A DNA stretch of 64,000 nt from Paraplanobispora siamensis (GTDB lineage: Bacteria; Actinomycetota; Actinomycetes; Streptosporangiales; Streptosporangiaceae): the NCBI RefSeq assembly GCF_016863175.1, contig NZ_BOOJ01000052.1, positions 81,225-145,224 on the forward strand, written 5' to 3'. The translations under genes were made by a program, and so were the position numbers. This document shows, piece after piece, positions 1 through 7,350 of this stretch (positions within the stretch are counted from its first letter, which is position 1; the number at the start of each line of letters is the position of its first letter). The notes beneath the pieces were generated by a model. That model saw only the letters and a program-made list of their open reading frames with translations, made no database searches and was not told where the DNA came from.

Positions 1-53
1 CTGCAACCAGCGGTTTTGGAGACCACTGCTCTGCCGGGTTGAGCTACTTCCCC
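1..53 (-). tRNA. tRNA-Trp (anticodon CCA), 5' part, cut by left edge
   Basis: Read on the minus strand this gives an acceptor strand GGGGAAG, TA, D-stem GCTC/GAGC, anticodon stem GTGGT/ACCGC (one G-T pair) and the seven-base loop CTCCAAA with anticodon CCA at 19-17. The variable loop begins at the left edge; the T arm and 3' acceptor strand lie outside the window. The loop and flanks match ordinary bacterial tRNA-Trp. It lies about 200 bases downstream of an early-type phage promoter, so it is probably phage-carried, and other tRNA genes may follow outside the window. Confidence 0.88.
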
Positions 54-258
54 ATGTGCTGTTGTGGCCGGGAATGGAAAACCGCCCCGGACCTGGGTCC
101 CGACGGGCGGCTGCGGCTGTCGACCGGTTACCCGGTCGCTTTCCGCAATCGCCCGTCGGGTCGGGCCTGCGACTCCGTGGGGGCGGGGTGCTGCCAGCCG
201 TTGCTGCTCATGCTGTCCCCTCCCTTCGGTGTCGCTTGCCGTACCGCCAACACCATCC

Positions 259-288
259 AATGTACATGTACTTAGCGATTGGCGTCAA
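259..288 (-). promoter_or_regulatory. Early-type promoter with operator, upstream of tRNA-Trp
   Basis: On the minus strand: -35 TTGACG, 18-base spacer, -10 TACATT. The operator GTACATGTAC is itself a perfect palindrome and sits against the -10. I see no gene in 54-258, so the transcript seems to be a leader of about 200 bases running into the tRNA. Confidence 0.7.
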
Positions 289-331
289 CGGGTTTTCGTC
301 TGTGCCTGTTCCAGCCTTGGCCAATCCTGGG

Positions 332-646
332 TTACCTGCCGCGCCGGAACAGCCGTAGCCGTTGCCACAGTCGCGCCCGCCGCCAGGTCTCCCCCATCAC
401 GTGAAGGCCCCAGTGCGGCTTCCCGCCGTTGGCGTCGCAGGTGTCGCAGGCGTCGGCCACCCGCCACAGCCGGCTGCACTCACAGCGCCACACGTCGCCG
501 ACGTCGCCGTCCACCTCCGTGGTGGTGAAGTCGACGTCGGGGGAGTTGGGCTCCATGAGCGACCGCGGCACCCGAACCGCCCGCTCCCGCATCGGTGGCC
601 GGCACGCGTGCGCGGCCCGGGGGGTCTGGTAGGCCCAGGACACCAT
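332..646 (-). CDS. Small protein with CxC...CxxC zinc-ribbon-like motif
   Basis: Unrecognised protein of 104 residues. The ATG shares one base with the stop of the upstream gene (TGATG), so translation is coupled and this start is preferred over a longer reading. Cysteines 55, 57, 67 and 70 form CxC then CxxC next to Trp, as in small zinc ribbons; the C-terminus is Arg-rich (last 25 residues), suggesting nucleic acid contact. It is the last gene of the leftward operon that begins near 2590. Function unknown. Confidence 0.62.
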   Translation of the reverse strand: MVSWAYQTPRAAHACRPPMRERAVRVPRSLMEPNSPDVDFTTTEVDGDVGDVWRCECSRLWRVADACDTCDANGGKPHWGLHVMGETWRRARLWQRLRLFRRGR

Positions 647-1005
647 CACACCGCCTGCGGGACGGGTTCGCTCAGGGCGTCCAGGTTCAGGGCGCCCAGG
701 AAGGCGTCGACGAACCGCGGGCCGATGTGCACGGCCAGGCCGCCGATCTCCGACATGATGCCGGCGGCCGAAGCCGGGTCCAGCAGTAGGGTGATGCGGG
801 CGGTGTCGGTGCTGGCCCGCACGATGCCCGACAGGCGGATGGCCAGGCTGGGCCCGGTCACCGGCTGGTCGACCAGGCACGCTTCGACTTCCTGCACGAT
901 GACGGCGTGGCGCAGGTCGATCTGGTCGGTGGGGGCGATGTTGCCGGGCAGGAAGCGCGGGTCGTCCACCGCATACAGCGTTCGCGCCTTCGAATCATTG
1001 CTCAT
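646..1005 (-). CDS. Hypothetical protein, early operon
   Basis: 119 residues, no recognised family and no membrane segment; mixed hydrophobic and acidic composition typical of a small soluble protein. The ATG start lies inside an operator half-site (GCTAAGTAC directly followed by ATG), with no -10-like hexamer at the usual place. It is probably translated from the upstream operon mRNA, with the operator acting as an internal binding site. Its stop overlaps the next start by one base. Confidence 0.6.
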   Translation of the reverse strand: MSNDSKARTLYAVDDPRFLPGNIAPTDQIDLRHAVIVQEVEACLVDQPVTGPSLAIRLSGIVRASTDTARITLLLDPASAAGIMSEIGGLAVHIGPRFVDAFLGALNLDALSEPVPQAV

Positions 1006-1014
1006 GTACTTAGC
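1001..1014 (-). promoter_or_regulatory. Operator half-site overlapping a start codon
   Basis: Minus strand GCTAAGTACATGAGC: the left half of the phage operator is intact, but the right half GTAC and the -10 are missing (AGCAAT at the -10 position). This suggests a repressor site without its own promoter, inside the operon. Confidence 0.45.
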
Positions 1015-1057
1015 ATGTCAGTGGGGTGGAGGTACCTCCGGGAATCTTTGCCAAAGA

Positions 1058-1402
1058 TCAGCTGCAAGTTGGGGTGGGGCCCGCCGGCCGGTCGGTGTCT
1101 TCGATGATCAGGCTGACGCCCCACAGCCGGGCCCACACCAGGCCGGGCTGCGGCGCCAGGATGAGGTCGAAGGTGACCATCGGGGGTGGCCCGTCGCCGT
1201 GGTACGGCACCGGGATCGGCAGCACCCAGCGCCGGCCGGGTTCGGCGTAGTCCAGCAGGGCGAAGGCCTCCGGCAGGGTGATGACCATCGATGCCCGGAT
1301 GGCTGCCGGATCCATCGTGTTGGCGTGCAGCGCGGCCACCATGCGGAAGACCTTGCCGATCAGGGCGCTGGCGGCGTGGTCCGGGCGTTCGATCGGCACC
1401 AT
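1058..1402 (-). CDS. Hypothetical protein, early operon
   Basis: 114 residues, unrecognised. It starts three bases after the stop of the upstream gene (TGAGCGATG), so it is co-translated with it. Its C-terminal half reads as beta-strands with conserved-looking hydrophobic alternation. The upstream product ends with a related theme (a strand-rich domain), and the two may act together. No catalytic motif visible. Confidence 0.6.
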   Translation of the reverse strand: MVPIERPDHAASALIGKVFRMVAALHANTMDPAAIRASMVITLPEAFALLDYAEPGRRWVLPIPVPYHGDGPPPMVTFDLILAPQPGLVWARLWGVSLIIEDTDRPAGPTPTCS

Positions 1403-1405
1403 CGC

Positions 1406-1873
1406 TCAGACGATGTCGACGGGGCAGCCGAAGACCCAGCCGCCCTTGGCGCCGCACCGGACGGCGAAGTGGTGGAATGCCTCCTGGACCGCGTCGGCCT
1501 CCTTGTGGTCGCTGGGCATGTCGAAGCCGGACAGCACCAGCGCGAAGCCTTCCGGTAGCGGCAGGACGGCCAGCCGGGCGTGTTCGGACGTCAGCTCCAC
1601 CGACATCTGCTCCGGGGCCGGCGTCTCTGGCAGCAGGGGAACCTCCCACAGCAGGGGGACCTTCCAGGTGCCGGGCTGAAACTCCTGCTGCCAGTTCCGC
1701 TCCAGCCGTTCATAGGCGGCCACCGCGTTCTTGGCGGTGTGGTAGGCGCTGCTGATCGCGTCATTGATCTGCCGGTTGGTAGCGATGGTCTCCGACAGGA
1801 ACGGCACCGGGGCCAGCAGGTCCCGGCAAGCGCGCAGCGCGTCGATCGGGCTGGTGATAGCAGAGCTGGGCAT
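1406..1873 (-). CDS. Hypothetical protein, early operon
   Basis: 155 residues, unrecognised. The N-terminal half (to about residue 65) is predicted helical, followed by a proline-rich linker and a strand-rich C-terminal domain. Its GGGGAG Shine-Dalgarno lies inside an 11-bp inverted repeat at 1878-1913, so its translation may be controlled by mRNA folding. It is followed at three bases by the 114-residue gene. Confidence 0.62.
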   Translation of the reverse strand: MPSSAITSPIDALRACRDLLAPVPFLSETIATNRQINDAISSAYHTAKNAVAAYERLERNWQQEFQPGTWKVPLLWEVPLLPETPAPEQMSVELTSEHARLAVLPLPEGFALVLSGFDMPSDHKEADAVQEAFHHFAVRCGAKGGWVFGCPVDIV

Positions 1874-1877
1874 GAAG

Positions 1878-1913
1878 AAGACTCCCCGTCATCTGGTGGT
1901 GGCGGGGAGTCTT
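1878..1913 (-). promoter_or_regulatory. Hairpin that sequesters a ribosome binding site
   Basis: Perfect 11-bp inverted repeat, AAGACTCCCCG and CGGGGAGTCTT, with a 14-base loop. In the minus-strand mRNA the second arm carries GGGGAG, the Shine-Dalgarno of the gene starting at 1873. It could also act as a partial terminator between operon genes. Confidence 0.55.
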
Positions 1914-1927
1914 CCGGGGCCGGGGTG

Positions 1928-2179
1928 CTACGGTCGCGTCCTGCGTACGGCCGGGTGCCTGCGCAGCCAGGATCCGATGACCTGCCGGGTCGCGGAGCGC
2001 AGCAGGTCGGCCAGGACGATGGTGGCGCGGAGCGCCATGACAGTGCAGAAGGACGCCAGCAGCAGGTCGTCGTGGCCCAGGGCGACGATGCCCAGGGCGA
2101 TGAACGCGGCCAGGCCCAGGGCGGCGACCACCGTCATCAGGAAGCGGGCGGCCAAGCCGACCAGGTCGGTGCCGGCCAT
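1928..2179 (-). CDS. Small membrane protein, two transmembrane helices
   Basis: 83 residues with two hydrophobic segments, roughly residues 12-33 (rich in Val, Leu, Ala) and 38-55, then a basic tail with several Arg residues. The ATG overlaps the upstream stop (TAATG), so it is translationally coupled. Likely an inner-membrane protein made early in infection, for example in exclusion or host takeover, but nothing specific can be assigned. Confidence 0.62.
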   Translation of the reverse strand: MAGTDLVGLAARFLMTVVAALGLAAFIALGIVALGHDDLLLASFCTVMALRATIVLADLLRSATRQVIGSWLRRHPAVRRTRP

Positions 2180-2550
2180 TACCCGGCCACCGCCAGCAGG
2201 GCTGTGCGCCGCTGGAGGTGAATGCGGATCGCGGCCACGGCGATGGCGGCGATCATGTCCAGGTCGGCGGCCACCTCCGCGGGGAAGACCATTGCGCCGA
2301 TGACGTCGCTCACCTGCTCCCCGTCGCCGTGCTCCTTGTGCTGGATCATCAGTACGCCCTCCAGCCGCTCCAGCGGCAGGTGGCTGTAGTTCAGCAGGCC
2401 GTAGCCGATGCGGTAGCCGCCCTCCCAGGCGCCCCGGGTGCAGGTCACCTGGGGGCGGGGGGTGGGCCATGCGGCCAACTCCTGGTCGACCGCCGCCTGG
2501 AAGTAGGTACCCAGGCGGTCGTTCATGTTCTGGAAGGTGGTGCGGTCCAT
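2179..2550 (-). CDS. Hypothetical protein, first gene of leftward early operon
   Basis: 123 residues, unrecognised and soluble. It starts with ATG behind an AGGAGG ribosome site, a GGTGGG/CCCACC leader hairpin with the loop sequence AGAGCGA, and an early-type promoter at 2589-2617. The C-terminal third alternates hydrophobic helices. Being first in the operon, it should be among the earliest products; function unknown. Confidence 0.65.
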   Translation of the reverse strand: MDRTTFQNMNDRLGTYFQAAVDQELAAWPTPRPQVTCTRGAWEGGYRIGYGLLNYSHLPLERLEGVLMIQHKEHGDGEQVSDVIGAMVFPAEVAADLDMIAAIAVAAIRIHLQRRTALLAVAG

Positions 2551-2560
2551 GGTTCCTCCT

Positions 2561-2583
2561 GGTGGGCGGGTCGCTCTCCCACC
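2561..2583 (-). promoter_or_regulatory. Leader hairpin with AGAGCGA loop
   Basis: In the minus-strand leader GGTGGG pairs with CCCACC (or GGG with the nearer CCC) around AGAGCGA, just upstream of AGGAGG. One of eleven related leaders in the window. Confidence 0.65.
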
Positions 2584-2588
2584 CTTCT

Positions 2589-2617
2589 TTAGTACAGGTA
2601 CTTAGTGATCCGGGTCA
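2589..2617 (-). promoter_or_regulatory. Early-type promoter with operator
   Basis: Minus strand: -35 TGACCC, 17-base spacer, -10 TACTAA, with the operator AAGTACCTGTAC ending in the -10. The -35 overlaps the stop codon of the gene at 2615-3874. Confidence 0.65.
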
Positions 2618-3874
2618 GGTGTCGGCGTTCTCTTCGCCGTCGGGGTCCTCCGCCCTCAGCCGCTCCAGCAGCTTGTGCACGCCCTGGCGGGTCATGCCGA
2701 CCAGGCGGCCGATCTCCGCGCCGTTGACGTCGCCGTCTTCTCCGCGCTCCTTGGGGTCGTTCCAGCTGGCGATGCGGGCGGCCATGGCGGCGCGGGCCGT
2801 GCGCGCCCGGTCGGCCTCCGCCAACAGCGCGTTGGTGCGCTGGCCCATCACGGTCGCCTCCGCCCGCACCAGGTCGCGCAGCCGGGCCCGCTCATCGGTC
2901 AGGTAGTCGGCGACGCCGACCAGGGAGATGTGGTGGTCGTGGGCGACGGTGGCGATCGTCACCTCCGCCAGTTCGGCCAGCTGGGCATCGTCCAGGTCGG
3001 CGGTGACGTCGGGGGCGTCGGCCTGGTGGGCGGCGAACCAGGCGGCGGCGGGCTGGGCCGGGTAGCCGGTCTGGGCCTGGATGGCGGCGGCGCGCCAGCG
3101 GCGTAGGGCCGCGCGGGCGCCCACCACCGTCGGCGCAGAAGGGACGTGCCGGCTGTCGGGCTGGGCGAGCTTGGCGTACTCCGTCAGGAGATCGTAGGGG
3201 GATCGGCCGTGGCTGTTGCTGCTGTAGTAGCCGTTGCCCTGGCAGAACGCCTCAGCGATCCGGTCCAGTTCGGCATCAGAGGCGACCGTCCAGGCCGGGT
3301 CGACGATCGACGGTATCGCTTCGATGACGGTGTCGAACGCCACGGTGCTGGGGTGGCGGGAAAGATCGGTGAGAGTGCTCTCCAGGGTCCGGTCCTGCGG
3401 GTGGGAGACGAAAAGGCGCAGGGCCTGGTAGGTGGTGGCCGCCTCCACGGTCCAGTCCCAGCCGCCGTCGGGCAGCGGCTCCAGGTGCTGAAGCAGCCGC
3501 TGGGCCGCCGGCGCCACCTGCGCCAGCACCTGCTCTACCTCCTCCCGCGTCAGGCCTTCCCGCAGGAACGCGCCCAGGCGGCGGGGCGTGCGGTGGTAAC
3601 GCCGGCCGTACCACAGGTCCTGCTCCGGGGCGTAGTGCTCATCCGGCGGATGGCCGTTCTTGAAGTGGGGGCCGTAGCCGCGGTTGGCCCGGATGGACAG
3701 CTGGCCGGTGCCGGTGTCCAGCACTACCAGGCCGTACCAGCCGTCCTCCTTGGCCCGTCGCAGGTCCATGTGTTCGGAGTAGCCGCCGTAGCCGGTGTGG
3801 TCGAACCAGCCGAAGGTCGGAAGTGGCTGAATGTCGACGGTGGGGGCGCACCAGGGCGCGATGGGGGTTGTCAT
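2615..3874 (-). CDS. HTH-containing protein, putative regulator
   Basis: 419 residues. The last 30 or so (about 383-410) form a clear helix-turn-helix (GAEIGRLVGMTRQGVHKLLE) of the kind that selects DNA sites. The middle is helical and Ala/Arg-rich (residues 250-375, possible coiled coil), and the N-terminal third resembles no family I know. It has its own early-type promoter and a 7-bp inverted repeat GGTTGTC/GACAACC just upstream, which could be its own operator. The ribosome site is weak. A regulator acting on phage or host promoters is the natural guess. Confidence 0.65.
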   Translation of the reverse strand: MTTPIAPWCAPTVDIQPLPTFGWFDHTGYGGYSEHMDLRRAKEDGWYGLVVLDTGTGQLSIRANRGYGPHFKNGHPPDEHYAPEQDLWYGRRYHRTPRRLGAFLREGLTREEVEQVLAQVAPAAQRLLQHLEPLPDGGWDWTVEAATTYQALRLFVSHPQDRTLESTLTDLSRHPSTVAFDTVIEAIPSIVDPAWTVASDAELDRIAEAFCQGNGYYSSNSHGRSPYDLLTEYAKLAQPDSRHVPSAPTVVGARAALRRWRAAAIQAQTGYPAQPAAAWFAAHQADAPDVTADLDDAQLAELAEVTIATVAHDHHISLVGVADYLTDERARLRDLVRAEATVMGQRTNALLAEADRARTARAAMAARIASWNDPKERGEDGDVNGAEIGRLVGMTRQGVHKLLERLRAEDPDGEENADT

Positions 3875-3901
3875 GCGCCCAACAATGGTCTTGCGTCAAC
3901 T

Positions 3902-3921
3902 GGTTGTCAATGACGACAACC
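3902..3921. promoter_or_regulatory. Inverted repeat GGTTGTC/GACAACC, possible operator
   Basis: Perfect 7-bp arms separated by six bases, between the promoter at 3943 and the start of the HTH gene at 3874. It differs from the main phage operator, so it may bind the HTH protein itself. Confidence 0.45.
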
Positions 3922-3942
3922 GGTTTACGCGATGAGGGAAGA

Positions 3943-3971
3943 ATAGTACAGCTACTTAGCAACACACCTTC
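3943..3971 (-). promoter_or_regulatory. Early-type promoter with operator
   Basis: Minus strand -10 TACTAT with operator CTAAGTAGCTGTAC (one deviation from the palindrome); the -35 region GAAGGT is poor. This leader has no AGAGCGA hairpin. Confidence 0.55.
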
Positions 3972-4018
3972 TCCATCAAGATCAACTACCTCGAGGTGGC
4001 GGAGCCCAAGAAAGCGAC

Positions 4019-4048
4019 AGGGCTACAAGCCGCAACGCTTGTAGCCCT
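4019..4048 (-). terminator. Terminator hairpin of the leftward 4-6 kb operon
   Basis: Perfect 12-bp stem AGGGCTACAAGC/GCTTGTAGCCCT with a six-base loop, 20 bases past the stop of the LRV gene. On the minus strand it is followed by a short T-rich stretch rather than a long U-tract. Confidence 0.65.
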
Positions 4049-4068
4049 ACAACCAGCGCTTCACCAGC

Positions 4069-5013
4069 TCACATCCAGGCAGCCGCCCGCTCCCGCACAT
4101 AGGAAGAGCGGTCCCGCTCCGCCAGCCGCCGCCGAAGGTCCACCGGGCACGCCGGGTTCTGCGCCACCGCGCACCGCACCTGGACCAAGCGGCGCGGCCG
4201 GGCCAGCAGCCGCAGCACCGCGGTGGGGCAGCTGGAGTTGCCGGCCAGCCGTACCTGCACCGGGCCGATGTCACCGGCCAGACGTTCGGCCACGTCCGGG
4301 GTGATGGCCGGACTCCCGGCCGCGGCGGTCCGCACCCAGCTCTCCTCATCGGCGGCCAGCCGAAGCAGCTGCACCTCCGGGAGGTTCGGATTTTCGGTGA
4401 CCGCCGCGCGCACCAGCCAGTGCGGGTCGGCGGCCAGCACGGGGAAGGCCAGAGCGGGCATCCGGGGGTGGGCGGCGGCCACGGCCCGCACGGTGGAGTC
4501 GTCGTCGACGGCCAGGCGCGCCAGCGCGTCCTCCCGTACCCGCGGGTGGCAGGCGGCCACCGCCCGGGAGTGCGGGTCGTCGTCGACGGCGGCCCGGTCC
4601 ACCAGGTGCTGGGGGATGCGGTGGTTGCGCAGTACGCACGCCCGCAGGAAAGCGTCTCCGGTCAGGGCCAGGAACTCCAGGTCGGCCACCTCCAGAGCGG
4701 GGTGACGGGCCGCCGCCTCAACCGTGACGCCGCTGGTGTCGCAGGCCAGGGCCCGTACGGCGTCGACCGGGGTGGCGGGGTTGCCGGCGACCGCGCACCG
4801 GACGCTGTCATAGCCGCTTCGTGCCAGCGCCCGCAGGGTCGCGACGTCGTTGGTGGTGCGGGCCAGACGGTTCTCTGCGAACTCCCGCGGGTCGATCTGG
4901 ACGCCCAGCGTCTCCAGGATCTGCGCGGAGTGGCCGGCCGACGCGCTCAGGGCCAGGAACTCCAGGTCGCTGGTGGTGTAGGAGAAGGAGGGCCGGTGGT
5001 CGAACTCATCCAT
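4069..5013 (-). CDS. Leucine-rich-repeat-variant (LRV/HEAT-like) protein
   Basis: 314 residues. From about residue 70 to the end it is built of repeats of about 24 residues with the pattern VR.AVA.NP..P...L..LA.D, diagnostic of variant leucine-rich repeats, which fold as a helical solenoid and normally mediate binding. There is no catalytic domain, and no Cys cluster of the kind seen in some LRV proteins is visible. The ATG at 5013 overlaps the previous gene by eight bases; a GTG at 5022 is also possible. Last gene of the operon from 6006. Inferred role: binding a host or phage protein. Confidence 0.78.
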   Translation of the reverse strand: MDEFDHRPSFSYTTSDLEFLALSASAGHSAQILETLGVQIDPREFAENRLARTTNDVATLRALARSGYDSVRCAVAGNPATPVDAVRALACDTSGVTVEAAARHPALEVADLEFLALTGDAFLRACVLRNHRIPQHLVDRAAVDDDPHSRAVAACHPRVREDALARLAVDDDSTVRAVAAAHPRMPALAFPVLAADPHWLVRAAVTENPNLPEVQLLRLAADEESWVRTAAAGSPAITPDVAERLAGDIGPVQVRLAGNSSCPTAVLRLLARPRRLVQVRCAVAQNPACPVDLRRRLAERDRSSYVRERAAAWM

Positions 5014-5320
5014 GGCCGTCACCGGCCCGGGCCGGCTCAGGGGTGGAGTCGTCCAGCACAGCGCGAATGCAGGTGCGTTCGATGTCGCGGATCACGCCGG
5101 CCATGTACCGCTTGCCGTCTCGGGTGAGCGGGACCGTGGTCTTCAGGCCGGTGATGCCGTTCAGGCCGGTCCATTCGTAGCTCTCGGGGTGGATCTGGAC
5201 GCTGAACTGGAGGGTCGGGGCGCGCCCGGCATCGCAGAGGGCCCGATAGTCGCGCGTGGCCTGACGCCAAGCGCGGACGGCGGCGACGAAGCGGCGCAGT
5301 GCGCGCAGGCAGCGGATCAT
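5006..5320 (-). CDS. Hypothetical protein, early operon
   Basis: 104 residues, unrecognised. Basic amphipathic N-terminus (residues 1-25, rich in Arg), then a mixed alpha/beta body. The ATG overlaps the upstream stop as ATGA, and the C-terminus overlaps the LRV gene, so all three are co-translated. No motif supports a function. Confidence 0.6.
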   Translation of the reverse strand: MIRCLRALRRFVAAVRAWRQATRDYRALCDAGRAPTLQFSVQIHPESYEWTGLNGITGLKTTVPLTRDGKRYMAGVIRDIERTCIRAVLDDSTPEPARAGDGHG

Positions 5321-5589
5321 GGCGTCTCTCCGGTGGTCGGTTCGCTGGAGGTGAGGACCGGCAGTCCGTGCGGCGTGCCCGATCCCAGGTAGACGTCGCC
5401 CCGGCACTCCACGATCCAGGTCCCGCTGCTGTTGTAGTGCAGCGGCTCCAGGACCCGGCGGGTGAACGTCACGGGCAACGCCCCGCCCCGGCCGAAGGCC
5501 CAGGTGTCGACGATGAGGGCTCCCAGGGGGATGTCGGCCGCGGGGACGTGCGTGTAGTCCGGCTGCCCGGATGTGCAGATGGTGGTCAC
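5317..5589 (-). CDS. Hypothetical protein, early operon
   Basis: 90 residues, starting with GTG behind AAGGAG. Predicted all-beta and unrecognised. The sequence is rich in Gly, Thr and aromatic residues. Sits between the promoter-proximal gene and the 104-residue gene, with an ATGA overlap downstream. Confidence 0.6.
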   Translation of the reverse strand: MTTICTSGQPDYTHVPAADIPLGALIVDTWAFGRGGALPVTFTRRVLEPLHYNSSGTWIVECRGDVYLGSGTPHGLPVLTSSEPTTGETP

Positions 5590-5619
5590 TGACCAGCTCC
5601 TTCGGGGGTGTCCGGCCGG

Positions 5620-6006
5620 TCAGGCGTAGGTTCGCCAGACCAGGCCAGGGATGGCCGCCGGGTCGACGTCCCGGCGCTGAAGCTCGGCGTAGGCGATGAG
5701 GTGTGCCCACTCATCCCAGATCACGCGGGTCATCTGGTAGGTGCCGCGCAGGGCATCGGTGTCCTGGGCTTCGATCTCCCGGTGGCGCAGCGCGTGGGTG
5801 ACCATCTGGAACTGCGGCATGTCGAGGTTCGGGTTCTGGCAGACCCAGGAGCACCGGCCGCACCTGAAGGTGTCGGTCTTCAGCTCCGCCAGCGCAGCAG
5901 CCAGTTCCGCCGCGGCTGGCCGGGTGATCCGGAACTTGTCGTCACGGGCGTTGTGGCGGTCGGCGAACTGGGCGATGAGATCTACTGTGCCGACGGTCGC
6001 GGTCAT
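5620..6006 (-). CDS. Hypothetical protein with CxxC...C motif, first gene of operon
   Basis: 128 residues. Cysteines in CGRCSWVC near residue 50 could form part of a metal site, and a helical C-terminal half follows. The ATG at 6006 is preferred to a longer reading because it follows GGAG, a leader hairpin and an early-type promoter. Composition is typical of the small DNA- or RNA-associated proteins in phage early operons, but no family is recognised. Confidence 0.63.
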   Translation of the reverse strand: MTATVGTVDLIAQFADRHNARDDKFRITRPAAAELAAALAELKTDTFRCGRCSWVCQNPNLDMPQFQMVTHALRHREIEAQDTDALRGTYQMTRVIWDEWAHLIAYAELQRRDVDPAAIPGLVWRTYA

Positions 6007-6020
6007 GGTCTGCTCCTTGG

Positions 6021-6047
6021 TGATGGGTCGCTCCCCCAACACCATCT
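6021..6047 (-). promoter_or_regulatory. Leader hairpin with GGAGCGA loop
   Basis: Minus-strand leader: TGGTGTTGGG pairs with CCCATCACCA (one mismatch) around GGAGCGA, directly before AAGGAGCAG and the ATG at 6006. The long stem with a changed sequence supports pairing rather than sequence conservation. Confidence 0.65.
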
Positions 6048-6076
6048 ATAGTACAGGTACTTAGCGAACGGGTCTA
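6048..6076 (-). promoter_or_regulatory. Early-type promoter with operator
   Basis: Minus strand: -35 TAGACC, 17-base spacer, -10 TACTAT; operator AAGTACCTGTAC runs into the -10. Confidence 0.68.
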
Positions 6077-6222
6077 GGCTGCCGGCGGGCGGTCGGGCGC
6101 AGGCCCAGCGGCAGGGTGTGGTGCACCCGCTGCGCACGCCCGGCAGGCCTCTTGTGCCGCCTCAGTAGCGAAGCACGGCAAGATAGATAGAGCACCTTCC
6201 CCGGGCTGGAGAGACACCCCCT

Positions 6223-7125
6223 ATGGATGAACGCGACGGCATGAACGGCCGGGCGTCCGATTCACGTAGCGGGATGCTCTGGACGCCGGAAGAGCTGACC
6301 GTGGTGGCCCAGTGGGACCTGCGTGCGGCAGAGGTTGGTCGGCTGCTGGGGCGGTCGCGGAGCGCAGTGAAGGCGGCCCGGTGGCGGCTTCGCCACGAGC
6401 AGGTCGGGGAATCCGGGGTGATGCGCGAGTGGATGTCTGTGCGCTACCTCAGGAAACCGCTGGTGATGAAGCTGCCCTTCCTTGCCAGGGGAAACGCGTC
6501 CGAGGGCGACAAGGCCGAGATCGCTGTTGATGCGTCGGTTGCGGCGGATAACCAGCTTGCAACGTGGGCGGTGGTGCGAGGAGACGGGCTGGCGGTGCTG
6601 GGGTGGTATTCCGCTCAGCAGACCAATTCAGCCGCCGCTGAACTGGAGGCGATCAAGAGCGCGTTCAGCTACGGCGCCTTGAACGGCAGCCTTTTGACGA
6701 TCACCACGGATTCCGATGCCGCCGCCGCCGTGGTAAGTCACCTCGCCGCAGGCGGGAACGTGGAGACGGTCTCGGAGGGCTTTCACCACCAGCGAACGCT
6801 GACTTCGATCGCCAGGATGCTGAAACCGGCGCAGGGGAAAAGCCAGCTCCGCGTGCAGGTGGCAGAAGGTTCAGCGTCGGCGAACAAGCGGTCCCCGGAG
6901 GGGCTGAGCGGTGTCGCCGACAGGCTGGCGTGGGTGGGGATGCGTCTGGCGGCGGACCGCATCGACCCCGCCCATCCATCGGTGCGGCGGTGGATCGAAT
7001 CGGGCGGGTTCAACCGCAGCAGGCGGCGCGATCGGCTGAGGAAGGCTTGGACCCGACCCGGCGCGCCGGGGGACGGCAGGCTGGATGGCACCTGGGGCTG
7101 GCGCGTGGAAAGCGAAGGCCAGTGA
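6223..7125 (+). CDS. HTH-RNase H fusion protein
   Basis: 300 residues. Residues about 18-58 form a Myb/homeodomain-like HTH (WTPEELTVV... then LGRSRSAVKAARWRLR). Residues about 98-245 match RNase HI: Asp103 in VDASVA, Glu140 in AELEAI, Asp163 in TTDSDA and Asp233 in VADRLA give the D-E-D-D metal site. Such enzymes cut the RNA strand of RNA-DNA hybrids. Ribosome site GGAGAG. It lacks the phage operator and is less GC-rich at third positions than its neighbours, so it may have a separate origin or separate control. Confidence 0.78.
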   Translation: MDERDGMNGRASDSRSGMLWTPEELTVVAQWDLRAAEVGRLLGRSRSAVKAARWRLRHEQVGESGVMREWMSVRYLRKPLVMKLPFLARGNASEGDKAEIAVDASVAADNQLATWAVVRGDGLAVLGWYSAQQTNSAAAELEAIKSAFSYGALNGSLLTITTDSDAAAAVVSHLAAGGNVETVSEGFHHQRTLTSIARMLKPAQGKSQLRVQVAEGSASANKRSPEGLSGVADRLAWVGMRLAADRIDPAHPSVRRWIESGGFNRSRRRDRLRKAWTRPGAPGDGRLDGTWGWRVESEGQ

Positions 7126-7196
7126 GCGGCGTTCGTCGCGGATCTGGTAGATCCACTGCTCCCCGATACCGGCCAGGTCGAAGAGCCAAAGGGTTC

Positions 7197-7315
7197 CCGC
7201 AGAAAACGCCGGATTTTCTGCGGTAACCAGATGCACCGCCGTACGACGCCCCGGCCGGGCCTGCGATGGCCGCCGGCGCCTCCGAATCCCACTCCTACGC
7301 GTTTTCTGCGGTAAC
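7197..7315. repeat. Three-arm TTTTCTGCGG repeat, possible operator cluster
   Basis: A perfect 10-bp inverted repeat CCGCAGAAAA/TTTTCTGCGG (7197-7223, seven-base gap) is followed by a third arm TTTTCTGCGGTAAC at 7302-7315 in direct orientation. The third arm abuts the early-type promoter at 7316, so a regulator other than the main one could act here. Confidence 0.6.
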
Positions 7316-7344
7316 TGGACAGCGTCGCTAAGTACCCGTACATT
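7316..7344 (+). promoter_or_regulatory. Early-type promoter giving a leaderless mRNA
   Basis: -35 TGGACA, 17-base spacer, -10 TACATT, operator AAGTACCCGTAC. Only six bases separate the -10 from the ATG at 7351, so transcription should begin at the start codon. Confidence 0.75.
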
Positions 7345-7350
7345 AGAGCC

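Noticed and set aside
646..880. Longer version of the gene at 332-646
   Set aside because: It would run through the 119-residue gene; the TGATG coupling at 646 marks the better start.
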